Under the pieces are notes generated by a model that worked only from the letters and a program-made list of their open reading frames with translations, was not told the DNA's origin and did no database searches. 64,000 bases of DNA from Cenococcum geophilum 1.58 (Eukaryota > Ascomycota > Dothideomycetes > Gloniales > Gloniaceae). The number at the start of each line of letters is the position of its first letter. The first letter of the stretch is position 1. Location of the stretch: the NCBI GenBank assembly GCA_001692895.1, contig KV748240.1:248001-312000 (forward strand), in the 5' to 3' direction. This document shows, one piece after another, positions 55,963 through 64,000 of the stretch. The position numbers were made by a program, and so were the translations under genes.

Positions 55963-56847
55963 CTACGCATCTGACATCAACTCCACTGGTGGCCTTGAGG
56001 TATGCACAAACTTGCTTTGTCCTTCTATTCCCTCCATCGCATCCATGGGGCTCAATTCTCCTGGGATTTCCGTATCCTCCACCGCGATTGCTGGCAGGTC
56101 AGGGCTATCGCCATGGTCCTCTGGATGATACACAATTGTGGAACTACCTCTTCGCCTTCTCTTCCCACCGAGGCTCGTTTCTGGGTTGCCATCCTCAGTA
56201 GTCGGAGAGGGACATTCTATATGTGCTGCATGCAGGCGCGCGAGGGCGGTAGCGAGATCTTCCGCATGCACAATTTTGTTCGGTGCTTCTTCGTTGTGCA
56301 TTTCCCAGCCATGGGGCGGAGACGGCGGAGGAGAAATAAAAAACAGTTTATCACTCTTTGGTAGCGGTAAATGCTGATCGACAGCTGTGAGGGGAGTCGA
56401 TGTGCCGAAATAGATGCGGATGCGTGAGCCCATGAGAAGCTCGCCGTCAAGTTTCTGCCGGATGAGTACTGCAGAGGGAACGCTGTGAAAAGAGACGACG
56501 ATTCGGCGGAAGGATTTTAGAGGTGCCCAAGTATGTATAGGGGCGTACTCATTTATGAGGTCGCGGATTTGGATTAAATTCGCTGGGTGGAATATCTCCG
56601 GTTCAAGGAGGTTCTGCTGAATGTAAGTGATCGGTATATCACAACGTTGCCGTGTCCAAACTAGTTCTTTGCACCCGGATGAAGCTTCTAGAAGAAAAAA
56701 ATTGCCTACTGTGATTATTAGAGTATTTGAAGGCGGCGATGGCTGCACAAGTGGTGGGAGATCGGAGAGGTCAAGTGTGAGTGGCGTTTTGGTTTGATCC
56801 TGGGAGGAAGACCGGGAGGGTCCTGGTGAAGGTATAACTGAAACCAT
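55963..56847 (-). CDS. rcn1: calcipressin (regulator of calcineurin, RCAN/Rcn1 family)
   Basis: Exon 1 is 56710-56847 and exon 2 is 55963-56613. The 96-nt intron (GTAGGC...CAGCAG) is a multiple of three and stays open if unspliced, but splicing joins NTLIIT to NLLEPEIFHP, as in the family. The product is 262 residues: an RRM-like domain (HTWAPLKSFRRIVVSFHSVP, then LMGSRIRIYFGTSTPL), then the calcineurin-docking motif FFISPPPSPPHGWE with the Ser-Pro repeat. Calcipressins bind calcineurin and tune its phosphatase activity in calcium signalling. The frame is open upstream to 57114, but MVSVIPSPGPS at 56847 fits the family start. The tail is acidic and poorly conserved. Confidence 0.9.
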   Translation of the reverse strand: MVSVIPSPGPSRSSSQDQTKTPLTLDLSDLPPLVQPSPPSNTLIITVGNFFLLEASSGCKELVWTRQRCDIPITYIQQNLLEPEIFHPANLIQIRDLINEYAPIHTWAPLKSFRRIVVSFHSVPSAVLIRQKLDGELLMGSRIRIYFGTSTPLTAVDQHLPLPKSDKLFFISPPPSPPHGWEMHNEEAPNKIVHAEDLATALARLHAAHIECPSPTTEDGNPETSLGGKRRRRGSSTIVYHPEDHGDSPDLPAIAVEDTEIPGELSPMDAMEGIEGQSKFVHTSRPPVELMSDA

Positions 56848-58744
56848 GTCGAAAGGTATGGCTTTGCTACGGGGAAATTTCAGTAGTAGGCAGGAAAGTG
56901 GTAGTGTTGGCTTGAAAACAATATGGGCTTCGGGACACTTTATGATGTATGCGGATGCCGCTTGCGGAGTGTTCGGTGGCTTGGAGAACGCCCTCGACGT
57001 CCGCCGAGAGCCTGGATAACACCTCCTCAAATGTATGGTGTGTGTAGAGGCGCAGACGTTTTTCACGCGCGTATTCTGGGCTTGCACTGCCCCACGGCTA
57101 TCAACGCTTTCCATACAGCGGCTTCCTTCCTCTTTGAAATCGGCCGACCTGCGACTCTGCCTTCGATGGTCTCGCGATCTTTAATCCACAACCTTCCATG
57201 CACTCGGCGGAACCGGTTGGAACGGAGTTTGAGTTACCGACCTGATACCCGTTTACCTTCGCGTAAGCGGACAAGTCTCAATCAGTACTGATTTCCTAGC
57301 ATCAGTCAGCTCTCTACTCCCAGGCGCAGCTAGAGGCGCCGTGACCATACTGGAATGCTAAGCTAGTGACTACGTAGCAACCATTCAAGCCTCAATATCT
57401 AAACGCAAGGCGGCTTGCTTCCTCAGTTGTGTTGATTAGGTGCCTACTTACCCAGTTAAGATGGCATGGCCACAGTGCCATCAAGGCTCAGATTAAAAGT
57501 TGTTGTCTTGTTAGGCTCGTTTTTCTCACCGCATGCTTAGGCTAAGGAGGCTGATAGGGCTGATTTGCATTTGTCTTGCAACAAATATTATCCGCACAAG
57601 CCTTAATGCTATTCTACTGATGTGCCTCATTAAAACACAGGTTTTGGAGACCAGGAGCGAGGAGGGTCTATGAAATTAATCCCTTATATGAAAGCTTTAT
57701 GTATTTACTAATATGACTGCATTCCTGCATTCCTCCCGCACGCTCTTCTTTGTTGCAGCTTGTGTTAGCGTCAACTTGTGTTTACCTCCTTGGGGCAAGC
57801 TGTCCCCTTTCTTGGCATAGCGGTATGCCTACCTAAAGTATCTTCTATTCATTGCACATTTTATCCTTTCGATTACTTAAAATTATTCAGAAGAGATGTT
57901 CAAAATCAGAAGGCTAGGGCTACATGTCTTGTCATTTAGATATGCGCCTCGCGTGGTGGCCTGGGAAAGTTCGCAAAGCCCTAAGCATTCAATATACCGG
58001 TCAGCAGTCACACATCTTTCATCTGGCCAGCGCCTCAACAACCTTGGTGAAGAATGTGACGTTCTCGATCACACCGTGTAACTTTGTCAGATGAATCAAA
58101 ATGACCATCTTATACGGAGAAAATTAGCCGAAGCTTTTCATCCCTTCACTTGATACTAATCCACATAAAAACAGTAGAATGCACAGATTAAACGATTCTA
58201 AGCAATTCCCTTTTCCAGAGACGGCAGGGCCTAGTAGTAGCTACGAGTCTTGTGTGCTGTGTTAGGTTGTTACAATGAGTACTATCTTTGGGATACGAGT
58301 AATCAAAGAGCGAACTTGGCGTTTCTTAGATGTTTTCATCTTGATTTTGGGACACGTGCATTCTTCGTATTTAAGACATTTCACTTGGAGATACAGACAG
58401 TAGCATTCCAGCAACATACCTTTATTGACTTGTTTCACCATTATCTAGAATTGGTATCGACAAATTCTCTCCGCAAGTGTGTTGGCGGTGGCGAAGTGTG
58501 GCTGAGGAAAAAAAGACTTGGCCTTCCCCGGGCGATTGCGGTGCATCAAAGAAAGTTGAAGCTTCTCTAACCACCAGCACCCAGGTCACTACCACATCGT
58601 TCCTTGCACACAGCCTCACCTCCGCCCACCTCCTCAGCCATCAACTCGCTTCCCAAAATCGCACGTGGCCTCGCAACAGCGCTAGCATCAACCTCAGTCT
58701 CCCGCAAAGCCTCCTCTGTACCCGCACAACTTCACCGCGCCAGC
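56848..58744. other. long intergenic region (calcipressin promoter to rpb3 promoter)
   Basis: About 1.9 kb without a supported gene. ORFs of 61-122 codons at 56923, 57896 and 58250 have no motif and poor coding character. Confidence 0.45.
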
Positions 58745-59874
58745 ATGGATCCTTATGGCGTTGAAGGCGGGGGAATCGAAGTACGCTTCATCCAGGTCAG
58801 ATAAACCCTTCAGCTTAACAAGATCTAGTATCATTCTGACCTAGCTTAGGCTGATAGTACACGCGCCAACTTTCTCGTTCAGAACTTCGACCTTGCGACT
58901 GCAAATTCACTCCGACGGGTCATGCTCTCTGAAGTACCCACCATGGCGATCGACGTCGTTGAAGTTATTGACAACACCTCCGTACTCGCCGACGAATTTA
59001 TCTGCCATCGTCTTGGGCTAATACCTCTGAATTCTAAAAATGTCGACGATGTTCTTTACTCTCGCGACTGCGAGTGCGAGGATTACTGCGAGCAGTGCAG
59101 CGTGATATTAACATTAAATGCACGCTGTACTGGTGATGAGGTCATGAAGGTTTACGCGCGCGATCTAATTGTATCAGAAGGTCGTCCAAATGATGAGGTT
59201 GGCACTCCGGTGATTACAGATCCAGAAGGTTTAGGGTCTGTGATTGTGAAATTGAGGAAGAATCAGAGCGTGCATATGAAGTGTATTGCGAAGAAAGGCA
59301 TTGCCAAAGAGCATGCCAAGTGGGCACCCAGCGCCGCAATTGGCTTCGAATATGATCCTAGTAATAAGCTAAGGCATTTGGATTACTGGTATGAAGAAGA
59401 TCCTAAGAAGGAGTGGTAAGTCTAAATTTTAATTGTGCACGGCGTACCGTGAATGATTGTCGATCGCAATTAAGCTGATGGCTGGCATGCAGGCCCGTTG
59501 ACAGCAAAAATGCTGGTATCGATGGTGTTCCCCAGGATGGCGAGCCCTTCGACTTCGATGCAGTACCTCACCGTTTCTTCTTCGATATTGAGACTGTCGG
59601 TGGCCTGGAACCGGACCAGATTATGCAACAGGGCATTAAAGTTCTCCAGCAGAAACTCGCTGCGGTCATCCAAGAATTAACGGGCAGCGACGAGACTAAT
59701 GGCGTAGATAGGTTTGATGGAGGTCAAAGCCCTCAAGTGAATGGCGCGCCTGGCTATGGTGGCCCTGATCCAGGCTATACGACGCCATACGGGAATGCGA
59801 GTGTATGGGGTGGTGCTGGAAACGCGACGCCATATGGCGCTACACCGTATGGTGGCAGTGGAAACCCGTGGTGA
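58745..59874 (+). CDS. rpb3: RNA polymerase II subunit Rpb3
   Basis: Exons 58745-58795, 58850-59415 and 59493-59874 total 332 residues. Exon 1 encodes MDPYGVEGGGIEVRFIQ and splices in phase to ADSTRANFLVQNFDLATANS, then LRRVMLSEVPTMAIDVVEVI, the conserved alpha-like dimerisation motif. A zinc site CECEDYCEQC is seen near residue 92. HLDYWYEEDPKKEWPVDS crosses the second intron. The C-terminus is a low-complexity extension of Gly, Tyr, Pro and Asn with repeated TPYG. Rpb3 pairs with Rpb11 to nucleate assembly of RNA polymerase II in the nucleus. Introns of 54 and 77 nt have normal ends. The Gly/Tyr tail occurs in other filamentous fungi as far as I recall. Confidence 0.96.
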
Positions 59875-60513
59875 GCAACCCGGACTTCTTTTACAAGAAC
59901 CACCTTCACCAATTCCTGATTGGGCTCGAACCTGTACTGTTTCCAGGCTCTTGGATGTCACCCGGACTCGCATCTTCGGCCCCTTTTCTTTCGACAGAAC
60001 CCGGCGAAATGTCCCCTGTATTCTACTCGTTACAGCATTTGGAGGCTCTCGTCTCACTACCAGGCGTAAGTGGGGGGTGGGCCAGGAACAGCACTTGGAG
60101 GCGTTGAGCGGCGTCATGAAAAATTAAAATGGCTAGCGAACTGACGGGTTACAAAGAGGGTGCATATCTAGCGTGAAGGCACATCTAATAGTCCAAAGAA
60201 GATATAGATGTCATTTTTCACATTGAATTAAAATGCCTTCCAAATAAGTTTCGTTTCATGCCTGTGACTTCTATCGTACAAGACATCATGCTTGAGACAT
60301 TGCCGTACTTTTCAGCGAATTCGTACATAGCTGTAGCGCGCAAAGAGAGGGGAATATTTATAAACAAAGATCCTACATGACGCCTGTATTTTTTAATTAA
60401 TTCCAAAACAGAAGAAGCTGTTTATACATGCTGCAAATCGTGCAGTTGAAGTAAATTTCATGCGGATTATCGTGCTAAGAGGCATGACTGATGATGCGAC
60501 AAGCGTGAGTCTA
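59875..60513. other. convergent 3' intergenic region
   Basis: No gene. ORFs overlapping 59677-60127 are shadows of, or run past, the rpb3 last exon. Confidence 0.4.
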
Positions 60514-61452
60514 CTAATTTTTTACGACACCAACTTTGGCGGCCTGCTCAAATTTTTATTGTTAGAATAGCTTATTTGAATCTCATGCGCTATACGGACT
60601 AAAAGGGTAAGGTAAGAGAAATAGGTACACTTACCCTCAATACTCGTCCATTGAGCATAAAGCCCTTCTGCTGCGTATGGAAAACCGTCCCATCCTCCTT
60701 GCCTGACTGTGGTGTTTGGAATACCGCCTCATGCACATTAGGATCGAAGCGTAGGCCTTCTACACTTGGGTCGAAGCGTTCCAGCCCGTGCTTCTTGAGC
60801 GTTTGCATAAGGATATTCTCTGTCATTTTTAGGCCGTCGTGAAGCGTGACAAGGTCAGGATTGGCGTCTGAGGACAGTTTTTCAGCGGGTACGGTGCCTA
60901 AGGCACGATCAAGATTATCTACGGACTCAACAAGGTCGCGCGCAAAGTGCTGCAGGGCGAAGTCTTTGGCTGCTTGAATTTCCCGTCTGGTGCGTTCTTG
61001 CAAGTTACGAAAGTCAGCGACGCTACGGAGGTATTTGTCCTGTGGTGAACAAGGTCAGCTGCCTGTTGACACACCCGTACTTATGGAAATTTGGCTTCAT
61101 TCGAGTGTGAGGCTCAGTTTTTAAACAAGAGCCTCGGCGTTAAATAATGATATACCTTTAGATCAATGACCTCCCTCTCTCTTTTCTCTAGCTGCTGCTT
61201 TAATTCCCCCAGCTCTGATAGCTTTATCTCCGCTGGTTTGCCCTGTGCTGCAGATTCGCCTTTGGAAACGTCCGCGTCTTCCTTTGCAGCTTCCGCAATA
61301 TCAGAGTACCATCTCGAAGCTATCCTGGGTGACTGCGGCACGCGAGCTGTGAGATAGGTCGGCCATTGGCGGAAAGGGATGAAAGAGTGCCCAGGCTGAA
61401 ATGAAGAGCTGACAGCTGCTCGGGAGCTTCGTAATATACTTCGTTGGATCAT
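60514..61452 (-). CDS. mge1: mitochondrial GrpE, nucleotide exchange factor of mtHsp70
   Basis: Exons 61156-61452, 60635-61039 and 60514-60543 give 243 residues. The last exon encodes only AAKVGVVKN and the stop. The first 50 residues are Arg/Ser-rich without acidic residues, a mitochondrial presequence. A long coiled coil (LGELKQQLEKREREVIDLKD) follows, then DFRNLQERTRREIQAAKDFA. The C-terminal GrpE head includes FDPNVHEAVFQTPQSGKEDG and KGFMLNGRVLR. Mge1 releases ADP from mitochondrial Hsp70 during matrix import and folding. Intron donors GTATAT and GTAAGT are normal. Family length is 220-250, so the gene appears intact. Confidence 0.96.
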
Positions 61453-61591
61453 ATTGGGGGCGGTGGAATGTATGGTTGGAGGTGATGAGGCAATGGAACA
61501 TAGTAGAGAAAATTCGGGACGGTCTTAGACTCGGCGGTCCGTTCACCCTTGTAGTTTACAGCCAGTCTAAACTTAACGAGGAGCCGAAAAT

Positions 61592-61981
61592 TACGGAGGC
61601 AGCGGTAAAAAGTTCCTGGCCCCCCATTTTCGCGCTAGTCTTTAGTGGCTTAGTATGGCGCATATTGGGCCTAGCCTGGACTTTACCGAGGCTTGGCGCG
61701 CACAGTGGGGTTACCACGTATATAACTCTCTCCTTAACACCACACTCTAGAGGCTTCCAAAATANATTTTATATNNNNTNNCTNNNNNNAGNNANNNNAT
61801 ATAAAATNTATTTTGGAAGCCTCTAGAGTGTGGTGTTAAGGAGAGAGTTATATACGTGGTAACCCCACTGTGCGCGCCAAGCCTCGGTAAAGTCCAGGCT
61901 AGGCCCAATATGCGCCACACTAAGCCACTAAAGACTAGCGCGAAAATGGAGGGCCAGGAACTTTTTACCGCTACCTCCGTA
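61592..61981. mobile_element. palindromic Tc1/mariner-type MITE (390 bp including TA flanks), with an unresolved loop
   Basis: CGGAGGCAGCGGTAAAAAGT at the left is mirrored by ACTTTTTACCGCTACCTCCG at the right, and the two halves are almost perfectly complementary for about 180 bp each. TA on both sides (61592-61593 and 61980-61981) fits the TA duplication of Tc1/mariner elements. The centre (61765-61808) holds a cluster of N, as expected when a hairpin blocks sequencing. No coding sequence. The arms differ at very few sites (for example GGCAGCGG versus GGTAGCGG, and ATGGCGC versus GTGGCGC), so it is young. Confidence 0.8.
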
Positions 61982-62010
61982 CCATCTTGACATATGAATC
62001 AATGTGGGAA

Positions 62011-63195
62011 ATGAGGCCCTTTACGAGATTTATGCGATTTCCTAGGAGCTCAGGATATAAAAATTACTCTATCAAAGGCGCCATCTGTACCTTCGCTACA
62101 AGCCGTCCTAACTTTGCAAACGGGCCGCCGCAAATATGTGCCCAAGTTGCATATTACCGCGGAGGTACCTCAGCCGTCATATTTCAGCCTCATCACCTCC
62201 CTGAGGACCGCTCCCAATGGAATCCCATATTCTTTACAAACCATGAGTTCATCTGATTCCTATGGCCGCCAACTAGACAGCACGGGCGCTGGTATACCAA
62301 GTCTACCCAAAATCCACATAGTGGACCGCAGTGAGCGGTCAGATGCAGATGTAAACTACACTTTCATCGGAATCGGTATAGAAAGGGACGGGGTTGATAT
62401 GGTTAGCAACTACGGAAATATGAGCTCTGCGATTGGGCCATATGCCTCCAAGGAAAGACCTCTACAGGATGTAGACTGCATACAGGATGGGCCAGTTACT
62501 GTCAACATTTACAATACGAACACTGGAGATCGTAAGCAAGTTTCAATCTAGAAATGGCTAAGCTGATGAAGTGGGGGAGTATTCGATTGACGGCGTCAGT
62601 GGCACGGGGGCAAAAATCCAACTCGACTTTTTCCGTCCTGGGGAGCAAAGACAGGGCATTTGCTTCCTACTGGAATTGCTGTCGACGATTTGCTAGTGTA
62701 CAGGCTAGCTGTATCGATGCAGCAAATCCCTGTACTTTCGTGCGTTTTGAAGATGTGGGGATTGATGGAACAATCCTTCCCAATGATTTCAATAAGCTGT
62801 CCCAAAGGCTTCGATGGCTGGAAGAAATTAGGGAAGCTGGGGAAATTGCGATGGGCGTGGCGAAAAGCAAGAGCGAAGTTCCTAGGACGATACCGAAGAT
62901 TGCAATCGTTTCTCCGCCATGCACGCATAAATCACTTTCTGGTAGTGTTGTTGAAGGATCCTCCATCGACCTCACTGTTCGCTTCATTGGCGATACCTTT
63001 GACTGGGGCTCTATGTACAGCTGTCGCCGCCAAGATCAAGGGTTCTATTGTACTCTTGCTAATACAAACACGATTGCTATCGGTCATTCTAGCGGCCGCA
63101 TCTAGGTCAATGCCACAATGGATTCGAATAACGAAGCGGAATGTGCGACGGTCTTCAAGACTGCACGACGAATATTTGAAGGTCGAGTCTTCTAG
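62011..63195 (+). pseudogene. PrpF-family (2-methylaconitate isomerase-like) pseudogene
   Basis: From ATG 62011 the reading reaches YYRGGTSAVIFQPHHLPEDR (the family N-terminus), then shifts frame near 62240 into SYGRQLDSTGAGIPSLPKIH and DVNYTFIGIGIERDGVDMVS. It shifts again near 62640 (HLLPTGIAVDDL) and near 62695 to IDAANPCTFVRFEDVGIDGT, shifts near 62980 (ALCTAVAAKIKGSIV), returns to NTIAIGHSSGRI, meets a TAG at 63103-63105, and resumes to ATVFKTARRIFEG before the terminal stop. Four or more frameshifts and one nonsense codon make it non-functional. PrpF proteins isomerise methylaconitate in the methylcitrate cycle; fungal members are often of unknown substrate. It lies directly beside the palindromic MITE. 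Confidence 0.8.
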
Positions 63196-63401
63196 AAATA
63201 ATGGTAATACTTCTTGATATATTGTCAAGAGTAGCCGTTAGTAACGTTTGGTAACGATCCCCTATGCTCCCAATCGGTCCCAATTCCTTCAAAATACAAA
63301 TGAAACTGCATTCATATGACCCCAAAGTACTCTAGCTTCTCATAGGACATCTTTATTATCCAACGTTTAATATAGGAGCATTTGGGGTCGAACTCAACGC
63401 T

Positions 63402-64000
63402 CTACAGTCCTATTTCCATTTAGCACCTCAATATATCAAGCATAGGGTCATCGATTCACTTACCGGCTGAAACAACCACCTCATCAATCAACGCAGCAAC
63501 TGGAATACAATATAGCACCAAATACTCGCTCCAATGCTGGCTCGCCTCCATGGGGCTCTGCACCCCTGCATCAATCAAATCCGCCGCCAGGAAAATCGGG
63601 CCTCTTCCTAATGCCGCTGTACTGACAGCAACGACGTAGCACTCCTTCCCCCCATTTCTCTCACTGAAGCCGCGTGCCCAACACTCGGCGTGCATTCTGT
63701 CAGCAAAGACGGAAATGAAGGGGCTAATGATGTTGGAAGCCCAATTGAAGTGAGCAGAGGCGTAGAAGTGTAATTGTTGGGTGTTTGCGATGATGGTAGG
63801 TATGTTACGGGCGCGGAAGCCAACGGTGGGTGAGAAGGAAGTCTGGCTGCCGGCATAGCCAACGCGGTAGAAGGTTGAGGGGATAGAAGTGGGAACTGGT
63901 GTCTGGAGTGAGCTGATGGCTTGCATGGCTGTGGTACTAGGGTTACCAAGTAATCTTTTTAAAGAGAAGGTAGTGGGTTTTGCTGGTATTACTTACTGAC
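63402..64000 (-). CDS. unknown protein, partial (5' end off the right edge)
   Basis: The minus-strand exon 63464-63928 is preceded by a CACAG acceptor and an intron whose GTAAGT donor lies at 63996-63991, with the previous exon leaving the window. At its left end GCC-G meets a GTAAGT donor, and a 54-nt intron leads to an 8-nt terminal exon (63402-63409) supplying Gly-Leu-stop. Visible sequence: TFYRVGYAGSQTSFSPTVGF, FNWASNIISPFISVFADRMH and a hydrophobic end YLVLYCIPVAALIDEVVVSAG. I do not recognise it. An ATG at 63926 is only an internal Met if the upstream intron is real. Confidence 0.5.

Noticed and set aside
56923-57291. 122-codon plus-strand ORF upstream of calcipressin
   Set aside because: Overlaps the antisense of the calcipressin 5' region; Arg/Pro-rich without any motif.
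1-64000. tRNA, rRNA and biosynthetic gene cluster search
   Set aside because: I saw no A/B-box pairs with a cloverleaf, no rRNA-like sequence, and no backbone enzyme such as a PKS, NRPS or terpene cyclase.

Overview
The window comes from a filamentous ascomycete (Pezizomycotina). The evidence is short GT-AG introns of about 45-100 nt, fungal forms of housekeeping genes (Mus7/Mms22, Bet4, Dic1, mitochondrial PheRS, PRPP synthetase, eS6, calcipressin, Rpb3, Mge1), a septation-type Uds1-domain protein, and a transposon island with the mark of repeat-induced point mutation (RIP): almost no CA dinucleotides, abundant TA, and transitions between repeat copies. I cannot name the species.

Layout. 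(1) 1-5.6 kb: a partial Mus7/MMS22 gene on the minus strand and a small divergent gene. (2) 5.9-32.8 kb: an AT-rich, gene-free transposon island that can be resolved into a nest. A fold-back element (arms 6704-6846 and ending 31606) was hit by a PIF/Harbinger-like MITE (6887-7282, TSD TTA) and by a Ty3/Gypsy chromovirus 'C' (7303-31484, TSD CTATT). C was then hit by a large non-coding LTR element 'A' (9251-19529, TSD CGCAA) and by a second chromovirus 'B' on the opposite strand (21536-27484, TSD CTAAA). A was itself hit by a Tad1-like LINE (13151-18739, 14-bp TSD). All large elements are dead. (3) 32.8-37.5 kb: decay zone with a truncated sugar-porter pseudogene, a decamer/minisatellite field and a GH51 arabinofuranosidase pseudogene. 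(4) 37.6-46.1 kb: genes again: Bet4, a broken AMA1-like APC/C coactivator, an orphan ORF, Dic1 (with a 5-nt micro-exon) and mitochondrial PheRS. (5) 46-49.7 kb: degraded sequence and a MITE. (6) 49.7-61.5 kb: dense housekeeping block: Uds1-domain protein, PRPP synthetase, eS6, calcipressin, Rpb3, Mge1. (7) 61.6-64 kb: a palindromic mariner-type MITE, a PrpF-family pseudogene and a partial unknown gene.

The intact genes serve basic cell functions (DNA repair, Rab prenylation, mitochondrial metabolite transport, translation and chaperoning, nucleotide synthesis, ribosome, calcineurin control, transcription). No operon or biosynthetic cluster is evident. The pattern of interest is one of loss: four recognisable accessory genes (sugar porter, GH51, PrpF family, AMA1-like) are all broken while neighbouring core genes are intact. 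The best structural observations are the fully resolved insertion order, the micro-exon in Dic1, the dead AMA1-like gene, and the non-coding motif arrays in element A and at 34.4-35.9 kb.
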